Source: CBDAQA01 sp965247815 (GTDB lineage Bacteria; Planctomycetota; Phycisphaerae; Tepidisphaerales; Tepidisphaeraceae). Taken from it: 64,000 nucleotides of DNA. The stretch covers positions 447,556-511,555 of the forward strand of contig CBDFHW010000025.1 of assembly GCA_965247815.1 (NCBI GenBank), read 5' to 3'. Under the pieces are notes generated by a model. The model saw only the letters and a list, made by a program, of their open reading frames with translations, made no database searches and had not been told where the DNA came from. The translations under genes and the position numbers were made by a program. Numbering within the stretch: the stretch's first letter is position 1; each line of letters opens with the position of its first letter. This document shows, piece by piece, positions 1-8,666 of the stretch.

Positions 1-1203
1 ACGAATCATCGCAGCAACATCGACATCGGGTCGGCCGGCAACGTCGCGCCAATGGTCGCAAAGGGTCTTGAACTGCGCGGTCGTCGAATCCGGGCGTACG
101 GCGTCCGAATAGCAGAAGATCTCGACGGCCGTCCGGTCGTGCGCGGCCAGCACCGGTTCGAGAAAATAAGCCACCGAGTGTTTCATCAGGTTCGGTGAGA
201 CGTAACCGACCCGCAGGCGCCGACCGTCTGTGGGTTCCGGCACGACCGGCTCGATCGATTGCCGCAGCGGGTCGGCATGCAGGCGTGCCCACTCAAGATG
301 GGCATTGAAAACCTGTGCCGGCGAAATATCGTCGTTGTAATGAAGACTCAGAAGAAGGTTACTGTGCGCGCCGGCATTGCCGGGTTTCAGCTCGACGGCC
401 CTTCGCTGAAGCGCGACCGCCTCTGTCACCGCACCAATCGTGCCGTGAAGATTGCCGAGCAGATTTACGGCTTCAGAATAAGTCAGGCGGACCGCGATTG
501 CGGCGCGGCATGATTCGATCGATTCGTCTAAAAGCCCCTGATCCTGAAAGACCCTGGCCAGATTAAAGTGCGGCGTCGGAAGTGCGGGGTTCAGGGCAAT
601 CGCCCGCCGCATGCTCGGGATCGCTTGGTCCAAATTTCCCTGCTTGGCCAGCGCCGAGCCAAGGTTGCTATGTGCCTCGGCGAAGTTCGGGTCGACCGCG
701 ACGGCCCGTTGCAGCACCTGAACTGACGAATTGAAATCGCCCGCAATTCGATAAGCATCGCCTAGATTGCTCATTGCAGAGACGTTCCGCGCGTCGGCAT
801 CGACCGTCTTTTTCAGTTGCTCGATCCCCTGCGCGAGCCGACCCGAATCGATCAACGCGCGACCCAGATTGTTCATCGCCTTCGGATTTCGCGGCTGCAA
901 TTTGAGCGACTGCTGATATGCCGGGATGGCTGCGTCGAAGTTCCGATGTTGCTGATGAATCAGCCCGATGAGAAACCAGACTTCGGGGACTGCCGGGTTC
1001 GCCGACGCGGCCCGCGTCAGGTGTTGCAACGCCGGTTCCCATTGTCCCGCCTGATGCAGGAGATACCCCATCAGGAACGAGGCGTGGGCGTTCTTCGAAT
1101 CGAGCTGCAACACCCGGCCGCACGCCTCGGCGGCCTCCCGCGGCCGCCCCGCCCGGGCGTGGGCCTGTGCAGCATCCAGGAGCTGATCAACAATCGGTCG
1201 CAC
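1..1203 (-). CDS. TPR-repeat SPINDLY/OGT-like glycosyltransferase (C-terminus off window)
   Basis: Reading the minus strand from a GTG at 1203 gives 401 codons open to the window edge. The first 270 or so residues are tandem tetratricopeptide repeats of about 34 residues with the usual pattern, for example AHSNLGSALAKQGNLDQAI and PRNPKAMNNLGRALIDSG. After about residue 325 the sequence changes to RLRVGYVSPNLMKHSVAYF, which is typical of the start of the SPINDLY/O-GlcNAc-transferase catalytic region (GT41-like), so the protein probably transfers a sugar onto proteins. The catalytic C-terminus is outside the window. No ATG lies between the upstream in-frame stop at 1231-1233 and the GTG. It sits 63 bp downstream of the M16 gene on the same strand, so co-transcription is likely. 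The family call is firm; the substrate is unknown. Confidence 0.85.
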   Translation of the reverse strand, partial: MRPIVDQLLDAAQAHARAGRPREAAEACGRVLQLDSKNAHASFLMGYLLHQAGQWEPALQHLTRAASANPAVPEVWFLIGLIHQQHRNFDAAIPAYQQSLKLQPRNPKAMNNLGRALIDSGRLAQGIEQLKKTVDADARNVSAMSNLGDAYRIAGDFNSSVQVLQRAVAVDPNFAEAHSNLGSALAKQGNLDQAIPSMRRAIALNPALPTPHFNLARVFQDQGLLDESIESCRAAIAVRLTYSEAVNLLGNLHGTIGAVTEAVALQRRAVELKPGNAGAHSNLLLSLHYNDDISPAQVFNAHLEWARLHADPLRQSIEPVVPEPTDGRRLRVGYVSPNLMKHSVAYFLEPVLAAHDRTAVEIFCYSDAVRPDSTTAQFKTLCDHWRDVAGRPDVDVAAMIR

Positions 1204-1266
1204 TGAAAAAGCCCCGGGTTCGGCCCCGTTTCAATGAATCGGGCAATGGATCAATTCGTCAATGCA

Positions 1267-2502
1267 TCACTCGGGCAGTTGCAGCGGTTCCGGCCCGACC
1301 GTCACGATGGTGAAAGGCCCTGCTTTGTTTGCCGCCAGAAACGCGTTGACCTGCTCGACCGTGACCGTGTCAATTGCGGTCTTGATCTCTTCGAGCGTTC
1401 GGATTCGGCCCCGGACGAAAAAGTCGTGCGCGATCGCGCCGGCCCGGCTGCTGGTGCTCTCGCCCTGCATGATGGTGCTGGCCTTGAGACCGGTCTTGGC
1501 GCGGGCGAGTTCGGCGGCGCTGACGCCTTCGCTGAGCTTGTGCAGTTCACCGATCACGCAGTCCAGTGTCGCCTGCGCCCGGTCGTTGCTCGTGCCGGCG
1601 TATCCCATCACCATGCCGCGGTCCGGCAGGCTGCTGTAGCTGGCCGAAACATTGTAAACTAGGGCACGCTTCTCGCGGACCTCGGTGAACAGTCGCCCGC
1701 TCATGCCGCCGCTGAGAATCTCGATCGCCATGCGGATGAGGTAATAATCCTTGTGGGTTTCAGAGATCGCCGGGTAGGCAATGCCAATGTGCGTCTGTTC
1801 GCTCTGTTGGTCGATGTGATGGTGCCGACCGGGGGGCGGCATCTCGACCACCGGCTCGGCCGGTTTCCCGGACCAGTCGCCGAAATGTTTAGCCACTGCT
1901 TGTTTGATTTCCTCGAACTCGAGTTTCCCGGCGATCGCCAGGATTGCGTTTCCCGAATGATACCGCCGCCCGAAGTCGGCCTTGCATAGGTCCAGCGTTA
2001 GCTTTTCCAGATCTTCCTTCTGACCCATCGGGTTGCGACCCCAGGGGGACGGAAGATGCCATTCCCGCAGCTTGATCAAAAGTTTCTGACGCGGTTCGTC
2101 GTCGATGCCGGCCAAGCCCTGCAATGCCAGATCCTGGGCGGCGTCGAATCCGTCCTCGGGCATCACCGGTCGGCGAACGATGTCGGCATAGGTCGCGAAG
2201 CTTTCGATGACGTTATGCGCTAAAGCAGCACAGCCGAACCGGGTGTGATGCAGGCCAACACTCGCCGAGCGTTGAAGGCCCAGGCTGTCGAGATAATCCG
2301 TCAAGTTCTTGTTGTCCCGGTCGCCCGCGCCGCGCAGGACGAGGTCGGACAATACGGTCGCCGACCCGCTGCGATCGACGGGGTCCGTTGCCGAGCCTGC
2401 CGGCAACAGCAGCGTCATCGCCGCCGAGTGCATGCCCGGCATTTTTTCGGCCAAGAGAGTGAGGCCGTTCTCAAACGTGTGCTGAAAGTATCGATCCGCC
2501 AA
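1267..2502 (-). CDS. M16 (insulinase-like) peptidase homologue lacking the HxxEH zinc motif
   Basis: 411 residues, the usual length of one M16B subunit. The N-terminal half has the family pattern (HTFENGLTLLAEKMPGMHSA, then TDYLDSLGLQRSASVGLHHT), and the C-terminal half has the conserved substrate-side block LIRMAIEILSGGMSGRLFTE followed by REKRALVYNVSASY. Where an active M16 enzyme carries HxxEH the protein reads SATVLSDLVLRGAG, so both zinc histidines and the glutamate are missing. It is therefore probably a non-catalytic subunit or binding protein. I chose the TTG start at 2502 because AGGAG lies 7 nt upstream; an upstream in-frame TTG at 2541 has no such site. No catalytic M16 partner is visible in this window. 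Confidence 0.85.
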   Translation of the reverse strand: MADRYFQHTFENGLTLLAEKMPGMHSAAMTLLLPAGSATDPVDRSGSATVLSDLVLRGAGDRDNKNLTDYLDSLGLQRSASVGLHHTRFGCAALAHNVIESFATYADIVRRPVMPEDGFDAAQDLALQGLAGIDDEPRQKLLIKLREWHLPSPWGRNPMGQKEDLEKLTLDLCKADFGRRYHSGNAILAIAGKLEFEEIKQAVAKHFGDWSGKPAEPVVEMPPPGRHHHIDQQSEQTHIGIAYPAISETHKDYYLIRMAIEILSGGMSGRLFTEVREKRALVYNVSASYSSLPDRGMVMGYAGTSNDRAQATLDCVIGELHKLSEGVSAAELARAKTGLKASTIMQGESTSSRAGAIAHDFFVRGRIRTLEEIKTAIDTVTVEQVNAFLAANKAGPFTIVTVGPEPLQLPE

Positions 2503-2684
2503 CGTAACGCTCCTTCGTGAACCAACGGGACAATCATCCAAGTATAAGCGAGTCGGCGACCGCCGCCAGTTTATGGAATCGTGGGCGGCAGTTGTGGTAA
2601 AGTTTGGGGGGGAACGACGGCAACGCCGCGGCGTCGGCGGTGTCGTTCGCGATCGGGTTCACCTCTCATCTGTAACAGGATCGT

Positions 2685-4985
2685 ATGGCACGGAATCGAC
2701 CTTTTTTTGCGGCGAAGTTGATCACCGGATCGTTGGTTTTCATATCGGTCCCGCTCTCCCGCGGCGCCGCCCCCGCCGCTGCCGAACCGTATTCGGTCGG
2801 ACAGAAAGTGGAAGTTCGCGAAGGTGACAGCTGGTCACCGGCGAGCGTGACCGGCCAGGAGGGGCGGAAATTTCACGTGCACTACGACGGCGGTGACACG
2901 TCCGCCGACGAATGGGTCCTCCCCGACCGGATTCGCAAGCCTGGTACGGCGGCCGGGCCGGCGACACCTTCGACCCCCGGCACACCGCCCGTGACGGTGA
3001 CCACCCCCGCTAAACCCAAGCCGGCCGCGAATGCGGCGTTCGCGATTGGTGACAAGATCGAAACCAAATGGGGCGGGCTCTGGCGAAAATCCGCGGTCGT
3101 TCGAAAGCACGACGACTGGACGCTCGTCGAGTACGAAGGTTCGACCTACGAATGGGTACAGCCATGGCGATTACGCAAATTGGGCTCGAAGGAGGACGAG
3201 AGCAAATATGCGACGCCCCGCATCTTCGACAGGAAAAACACGCAGCCGCCTAAGGAAGTTCCGGACGGTCCCAAGGAAGCCCCGGTTGCCGACCCGCCTG
3301 CGCCGACCGAACCGGGAACGAAACACAATCGGCCGAGTCGCGACAACGTCGATAGCTCCGATGCACCAGCCGGCGCGGGAACCATCAGCGACACCGAAGG
3401 CCCCAACGGCATCCCGATCACCAAAGCAGACCTCGTCGGTGGGGTCGACGTCGAACCAACCAAAGTCGAAATGCCCGCGACGGCCGACCCGGTGCCGTTG
3501 GCGCCGGCGCCGAAAATGATCGGGCTGAGCCACGGCATCCCGGCTCTCGGAACGCGGACGGAGTTGCTGGTTAATCCGCAGGGGAAATTCGCGCTGTTGT
3601 CGTTTACCCCCACCTCGGGCTACCTGACGTTGTCGATCCAACGCATCGACCTGGCGCGGGAAGATGCCGACAAAGTCGTGCCGTTGTCCCCGAACCTTCG
3701 CGCGATGGCGATCAGCGCCGACGGCAAACGGCTGGTCACCCGATCCAGCTCCGCCGCCCAGGGCGGGAACTGGCGATTGGATCTGTGGAACATCGACAGT
3801 GAAAAACCGAAGCCGCTTCTCAGCTTCCGCGCGTACGACCCCGACACCGGCGGGTCGGACACGGTCATCTGGGCCAACTTCGTCGATGCAACCCATCTCA
3901 TTACCTGCAGCTCGGCGCACGCCATCACGTTGTGGCTGCTAAGCGATACGTCAGTGAAAGAAGTCTACATGCTGCAAGGCGACGAGAGCCTTTGGCCCCA
4001 CGTGAGCCCGGGTGGGAAATATCTGATCGTCGGATTCGGGAATCAGCTGACGATTTGTGACGCATTAACCGGCAAATGCGTTTTGAAGGCGGCGGCCGCC
4101 GAGGCCAAGAGCATGGCTTCCAGCGTGCGGGGCGACCTGAAACGGCTGGCGATGGTCGGCAATCAGCGGCTGATCATCTCGGACCTGGAGCACGACAAGA
4201 TCGACACCGACGTCGGGATCGCCGGCTGCGCCGGGTCGAGCATCAGCTGGATTGGGAACAATCTGCTGCTGATCGACGATCGATATCTTTACGACACCGA
4301 CCACCGGGCGGTGGTCTGGGAGTACACGTCCGCGGGTTGGCCGATCGCTTCGCTGGTCGGCACCAAGCTTTGGTTCATGGCTGCGAACGGGACGGCGGTC
4401 GGGAAAGGCCCCGGCCGGTCGTTGCTAACCTCGGTCACGGTTCCGGATCCGAAGGTCGCCAGCGCCGATCAGCATACCGAAGACGCCGCGTTCGCGGTGC
4501 AACCGGGGTCGCGGATCTCTCTCGAAGTCAACGTCAATGGAAGCGCGGATGACCGGCAGAAGGTGATCGACCGCCTGACTAGGCAATTGCAGGCGAACGG
4601 AGTCACCGTCGCCGACGGTCTCCCGGTCAAGTTGGTCGCGGAAACCAAGGCCGGCGAAACGCATTCGCAGACCTACCGGTCCATGGGGTTCGGCGGGGAC
4701 GGGCATACCGAAACGGTCACCTCGACGAGCACCATTTTTAGTCTTTCGTTCGTGGTCGACAGCAAGCCCGTCTGGACGACCAGCTCACAGACCGGCGGGA
4801 TTCTGCCGATGTTCGTGTACCACAAGAAGGACCAGTCGATCGGGGACGCGGTCGGGCAGGACAACCAGAACAGCGTCGAATGGTTTTTGCACGTGCCGTT
4901 CCCACGCACGATCCTAAAGCCCCGCGACCCGCTGGGGAGTTCGCCGCTGGGCGCGGTCAGTGGCCGGTCGCGAAACGGCCGATAG
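2685..4985 (+). CDS. secreted protein with two Tudor/Agenet-like SH3 domains and a beta-propeller-like region
   Basis: 766 residues. A signal peptide-like N-terminus (residues 1-33, hydrophobic stretch LITGSLVFISVPL, alanine-rich cleavage region) is followed by two similar beta-barrel repeats at about 35-88 and 116-168. Both have the pattern Y/F-x-V/I-G-x-K-V/I-E and end in WVLPDRIRK or WVQPWRLRK, as in the Tudor/Agenet-like domains seen in planctomycete proteins. A proline-rich linker leads to about 350 residues of WD40-like strands (for example MAISADGKRLVTRSS). The last 130 residues are an unassigned domain. Function unknown; binding or scaffolding in the periplasm or cell envelope is an inference. 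An AGGA lies a few bases before the ATG. Confidence 0.75.
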   Translation: MARNRPFFAAKLITGSLVFISVPLSRGAAPAAAEPYSVGQKVEVREGDSWSPASVTGQEGRKFHVHYDGGDTSADEWVLPDRIRKPGTAAGPATPSTPGTPPVTVTTPAKPKPAANAAFAIGDKIETKWGGLWRKSAVVRKHDDWTLVEYEGSTYEWVQPWRLRKLGSKEDESKYATPRIFDRKNTQPPKEVPDGPKEAPVADPPAPTEPGTKHNRPSRDNVDSSDAPAGAGTISDTEGPNGIPITKADLVGGVDVEPTKVEMPATADPVPLAPAPKMIGLSHGIPALGTRTELLVNPQGKFALLSFTPTSGYLTLSIQRIDLAREDADKVVPLSPNLRAMAISADGKRLVTRSSSAAQGGNWRLDLWNIDSEKPKPLLSFRAYDPDTGGSDTVIWANFVDATHLITCSSAHAITLWLLSDTSVKEVYMLQGDESLWPHVSPGGKYLIVGFGNQLTICDALTGKCVLKAAAAEAKSMASSVRGDLKRLAMVGNQRLIISDLEHDKIDTDVGIAGCAGSSISWIGNNLLLIDDRYLYDTDHRAVVWEYTSAGWPIASLVGTKLWFMAANGTAVGKGPGRSLLTSVTVPDPKVASADQHTEDAAFAVQPGSRISLEVNVNGSADDRQKVIDRLTRQLQANGVTVADGLPVKLVAETKAGETHSQTYRSMGFGGDGHTETVTSTSTIFSLSFVVDSKPVWTTSSQTGGILPMFVYHKKDQSIGDAVGQDNQNSVEWFLHVPFPRTILKPRDPLGSSPLGAVSGRSRNGR

Positions 4986-5041
4986 CGCGGCCGCGTCCGG
5001 AGAAGTTGCCAACGGCCAACCGGTTCCCACAATCAACGGTC

Positions 5042-6109
5042 ATGGCGACGATCCTTGGTATTGAATCCACGTGCGATGAGACCGCCGCCGCCGTTGTCGT
5101 CGACGGGCACGGCGTTCTGTCGAACGTCGTCGCCACGCAGTTCGAACTGCACGCGAAATACCGGGGCGTGGTGCCCGAGATCGCCAGTCGGGCGCACATC
5201 GAAAATATGCTACCGGTCATCCGCGAAGCGGTCGACCGCGCGGGCGTTTCGCTGTCCGATCTCGATGCGATAGCGGTTGCGTACCGACCGGGGTTGATCG
5301 GCTCATTATTGATCGGTGTGACGGCGGCGAAGACGCTCGCCTGGTCGCTCGGAAAACCGCTGATCGGGGTGGATCACGTGCACGCTCACCTATACAGCGT
5401 GCTGCTCGATCCGCAAAAGAAAGGGATAACGACCGCGCCGAATCGCGACCAAGACGCCGGGCGCTTTCCCGCTGTCGGGTTAGTCTGCAGCGGCGGACAT
5501 ACGGCTCTGTACCGAGTGGGTTCCTGGACCGACATCGAGTTGATCGGTTCGACGATCGACGATGCCGTCGGTGAAGCGTACGACAAGGTTGCTGCCATTC
5601 TCGGGCTGGGCTACCCGGGCGGGCCGATCATCGACCGCCTGGCGAAAGACGGCGATCCTGCCGCGGTGAAGTTCCCGCGGAGCCTGCTCGACCGCGAGTC
5701 GCTGGATTTTTCGTTCAGCGGTTTGAAGACGGCGGTGCTGTATCGCGTCCGCGGCATCCCCACCAGACGCGAACCGAAACCCGACTCAAAGCCCGCACCG
5801 ACCGAGGCCGAGATCCGCGACATCGCCGCGAGCTTTCAAGCCGCGTGCGTCGACGTGATCACGCGAAAACTTCGCCGCGCCGTCGAACAGACCGGTGCCC
5901 GGTCGGTCATCATCGGCGGCGGCGTCTCTGCCAACCGTGGCCTTCGCGCGGCGTTGGCCCGATTCGACGTGCCTGTCGCTTTCCCAGAGCTCGCCTATTG
6001 CACGGACAACGCGGCAATGATCGCAGGCTTGGCCGACATTAATTTTAACAGTGGGATATTTTCGGGTTTGGAACTGGACGCGATCACGTACAGCCAATTC
6101 CGCCGTTGA
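5042..6109 (+). CDS. tsaD: tRNA N6-adenosine threonylcarbamoyltransferase TsaD
   Basis: 355 residues, full length for the TsaD/Kae1/Qri7 family. It transfers the threonylcarbamoyl group onto A37 of tRNAs that read ANN codons, in the cytoplasm together with TsaB and TsaE (family knowledge). The N-terminus ILGIESTCDETAAAVV is the canonical start; the metal-binding HxxxH is in HVHAHLYS (about residues 112-119), and the ATP-binding segments SGGHT and IGGGVSANRGLR are present. I placed the start at 5042 because the family signature begins there. The open frame continues upstream into the preceding gene, but that extension is not TsaD-like. It starts 56 bp after the upstream gene ends. Confidence 0.97.
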   Translation: MATILGIESTCDETAAAVVVDGHGVLSNVVATQFELHAKYRGVVPEIASRAHIENMLPVIREAVDRAGVSLSDLDAIAVAYRPGLIGSLLIGVTAAKTLAWSLGKPLIGVDHVHAHLYSVLLDPQKKGITTAPNRDQDAGRFPAVGLVCSGGHTALYRVGSWTDIELIGSTIDDAVGEAYDKVAAILGLGYPGGPIIDRLAKDGDPAAVKFPRSLLDRESLDFSFSGLKTAVLYRVRGIPTRREPKPDSKPAPTEAEIRDIAASFQAACVDVITRKLRRAVEQTGARSVIIGGGVSANRGLRAALARFDVPVAFPELAYCTDNAAMIAGLADINFNSGIFSGLELDAITYSQFRR

Positions 6110-6126
6110 ATCAGGTTTGAACGACC

Positions 6127-6486
6127 CTATTTTCCGCCGAGCAGCCTGACGCCTTCTTCCCTGGACTTGGAAATCTGAAACAGTTTTTCCAAACAGCAGG
6201 TCCGAAAAATCTGCGTCAAACGAGGGGAAAGCGCGTTCAACACGAGCTTCCCTCCGCCGCTTTTGATGTGCTGGCGGATGTTGATCATCAGGCCCAGCAC
6301 CGAACTGCCCATGTAGTCAACTGCGGTCAGATCCAGCAGCCATCGCCCGTTGATTTTTCGGTCGAGTTCAGACACCAGTGATTGATTCAGTCGGTCGAAC
6401 TCTTCGGAGTCGAGGTGCTCGGGCAGCCAAAGCTCGATCACATTCACCGACTGCAACGTGGTAACTTGGACGAAATCCCTGGCCAT
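6127..6486 (-). CDS. STAS-domain anti-sigma factor antagonist-like protein
   Basis: 119 residues forming one STAS domain. The core LLDLTAVDYMGSSVLGLMIN matches the SpoIIAA/RsbV-type loop, with a serine pair in the place usually phosphorylated by a partner-switching kinase. GGGKLVLNALSPRLTQIF follows, as expected for the next strand and helix. It probably binds an anti-sigma factor or another partner depending on phosphorylation. No kinase or phosphatase partner is visible nearby. Two ATGs are adjacent (6489 and 6486); GAGG sits better for the second. It lies 70 bp downstream of purM on the same strand. Confidence 0.85.
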   Translation of the reverse strand: MARDFVQVTTLQSVNVIELWLPEHLDSEEFDRLNQSLVSELDRKINGRWLLDLTAVDYMGSSVLGLMINIRQHIKSGGGKLVLNALSPRLTQIFRTCCLEKLFQISKSREEGVRLLGGK

Positions 6487-6556
6487 CATGTTCCTCGGCC
6501 CCGACGGGCCCGGCGACGCGTATCAATCGGATCACGGCGACCGCTCGTCGCCGGAA

Positions 6557-7660
6557 TCAGCGTAGTTTCAACGACTCGCCGTCGAACGTCAAACCCAGCG
6601 GGATGATCTCGACGGCCTTTCGGTCCCCGTGCTTGCGCACGGTCCCGCCGACCCAGGCTTGATATCCCGCGGCCTCGGCAAGCCCGACGCAGCGGCCCGC
6701 GTCGGACGGATCGACGTATGCCGCGAAACCGATTCCCATGTTGAAAGTGGCATACGCCTCTTTCAGATCGACCGGACCGGCCCGCCGGATGAATTCAAAA
6801 ACCGGTAACGGCGGACGCACGTCTGTCATTTCGTAAACGAACGGTTCGGCGAGCCGCATGAGCTTTCGCCACCCGTGCCCCGTAACGTGTGCTGCGTAGT
6901 GCAGGGGCAACATCGCCTGCTGACAAGCGGCGACGAATTTCACGTACACGACGGACGGGTCGAGCAACGCTTCGCCGTAGGTTCTGCCGTCACTCATGCG
7001 CGACAGGTAACCATCAGGCAACTGATCGGCGATCTGCCGGCAGAGGGTCAGACCGTTGGTCTGCACGCCGCTGCTGGCGACCAGCACGACTGCGTCCCCG
7101 TCCTTGACCTGCCCGGTGATTCGATTCGACTTGGGGGCGACCCGCCCGACTGCCGACCCGGCGAGCACGATGGTCCGCGGGTCCACGATCCCGCGCAGCG
7201 TCGGTGTCTCACCGCCGCCCCAGACGGCCTGTGCCTGTACGCAACCCTCGGCAAAACCCTCGGCCAGATCCGCCGCCGCTGTCCCGTTGGCGAACCATGC
7301 CGAGTCCCCCACCGCCGCGTGCATGGCGACCGAGATCGGCAGCGCCCCGACCGTGATCAGGTCATTGACGATCGTCGCCACGGTATCGATGCCGATGTTC
7401 CGGTAGAAGCTTTTGCCTGTAAGCCGCAGCATCTCGTCGGCGATCAGATTCTTAGTGCCCAGTCCTTCTTCGACGTGCGCCAAGTAGGCGTCCGGCATCT
7501 CCAGCAGGTAAGCGCTTTCACCACGAATTCCCGGCACTTCGCTCATGCCGTGCAACTGCAGCGACGGCGCGGTCCCCGCCGCCGCCTTTTGGCAGGCGCG
7601 CTTGAACGCGTCGAGTTGGTCGTAGTTCACGCCGCTGGCTTCGTAGCTGAGACCGGACAT
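6557..7660 (-). CDS. purM: phosphoribosylformylglycinamidine cyclo-ligase (AIR synthase)
   Basis: 367 residues, slightly longer than the usual 340-350. PurM makes 5-aminoimidazole ribonucleotide from FGAM with ATP in purine synthesis. The N-terminus SYEASGVNYDQLDAFKRA is typical (compare YKDAGVDI). Other family blocks are LIADEMLRLTGKSFYRNIGIDTVA with VNDLITVGALPISVAMH, GGGETPTL, the SSGVQTNGLTLCR segment of the nucleotide-binding region, and HVTGHGWRKLMRL in the C-terminal domain. A short insertion, DPRTIVLAGSAVG, fits family variation. It is downstream of the SNF2 and SWIM genes and 70 bp upstream of the STAS gene on the same strand. Confidence 0.93.
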   Translation of the reverse strand: MSGLSYEASGVNYDQLDAFKRACQKAAAGTAPSLQLHGMSEVPGIRGESAYLLEMPDAYLAHVEEGLGTKNLIADEMLRLTGKSFYRNIGIDTVATIVNDLITVGALPISVAMHAAVGDSAWFANGTAAADLAEGFAEGCVQAQAVWGGGETPTLRGIVDPRTIVLAGSAVGRVAPKSNRITGQVKDGDAVVLVASSGVQTNGLTLCRQIADQLPDGYLSRMSDGRTYGEALLDPSVVYVKFVAACQQAMLPLHYAAHVTGHGWRKLMRLAEPFVYEMTDVRPPLPVFEFIRRAGPVDLKEAYATFNMGIGFAAYVDPSDAGRCVGLAEAAGYQAWVGGTVRKHGDRKAVEIIPLGLTFDGESLKLR

Positions 7661-7760
7661 GCCGAGTTTGTAGGGTACCGAGCGCGTGGGGTCAAAACTG
7701 CGACTTCAATTCGGGTTTTCCCGAACGAACGCGGCACCGGTTCGAGACCGACGTGCCGCC

Positions 7761-8591
7761 TCAAGGGTCGACTTCAATCGGGGACAAGCTGGGCTTCGGT
7801 TGTTTCTTCACTTTCGGCTTGCCGTTCGCCTTTGCCTTGCCTGAAGGTGTTTCGGATTTCGCGACCTGCGGCACCGCCGACTCGGGTTCGACTTCGATGC
7901 CGAACACGTCGTTCAAATCGGACGAGGCGATAATCTTTCTTCCCCCGCCGTCGGCCTCGAACGCCGGGGATTGAGTTGCCTCGGTCAGCAGCTCAGTGTG
8001 ATCGACCTGCCGAAGCTTGAATAACAAATCAGGCTGCTCATCGAGCCGGCAACCGACGCCGTACAACACGGCGGCGAGGTGCTTACACATCAACGCCGAG
8101 TCGGGGCAACTGCACTGAAGTTCTATCTCGTCGCTCTTGGGAAATAGACCGTCGTTTTTTCCGGTCACGGTGGCCATCACAGAATCCGACAAACGGCCCT
8201 GTAGCAACTCGACCAGCGACCCGATCTGTCCCACGCAACGGCCCTTCAGCGATTTCCATCGCCGCTTGTCCAGCGGCGAGATTTTGATCCGGATCGAATA
8301 AAGCTCCGACCCCATAACCATCGCAGTGATCAAGCCCGGACGCACCTGCATGTCGAGGATCGCGTCGTTACGGACGTACGATTTACCTTTCGGCAATCGG
8401 CTCGCGAAATCGCTCAACGATTCGATCTGTTCGCACCAGGACCGGCCCCAGAATGTCTTCCCGAGCTTGAGCCCCTCGACGTGAACCGGAGAAAGTTCCT
8501 GGCCCTTTTCCTTGAGCTTGCCCGCGGTGCGGAGCGCTTTCGCCTTACGCTGCGAGACACTGACGTAGGGCTTGTAGGTGTACCAACCCAT
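7761..8591 (-). CDS. SWIM zinc-finger protein (SNF2-associated)
   Basis: 276 residues. A SWIM-type zinc motif, CxCx(n)CxH, is visible as CSCPDSALMCKHLAAVLYGVG at about residues 165-185. The N-terminal part (WGRSWCEQIESLSDFASRLP) matches the region that usually precedes the finger in bacterial SWIM proteins. The lysine- and proline-rich C-terminal tail is low-complexity. SWIM proteins of this type are commonly encoded next to SNF2-family helicases and are thought to bind nucleic acid or protein with them. The SNF2 gene lies 75 bp upstream on the same strand, so the two probably act together. The exact role is not known. Confidence 0.88.
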   Translation of the reverse strand: MGWYTYKPYVSVSQRKAKALRTAGKLKEKGQELSPVHVEGLKLGKTFWGRSWCEQIESLSDFASRLPKGKSYVRNDAILDMQVRPGLITAMVMGSELYSIRIKISPLDKRRWKSLKGRCVGQIGSLVELLQGRLSDSVMATVTGKNDGLFPKSDEIELQCSCPDSALMCKHLAAVLYGVGCRLDEQPDLLFKLRQVDHTELLTEATQSPAFEADGGGRKIIASSDLNDVFGIEVEPESAVPQVAKSETPSGKAKANGKPKVKKQPKPSLSPIEVDP

Positions 8592-8666
8592 AATTCGATA
8601 TCCCGAAACACTAAACGCCGATCGAGCGACCGAAGCACCGCGAAGCCGGCCCGCCCGGACGTAGCC

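Noticed and set aside
3171..3920. A 249-codon minus-strand open frame
   Set aside because: It is antisense to the Tudor-like/propeller gene, which has a signal peptide, domains and a start site.
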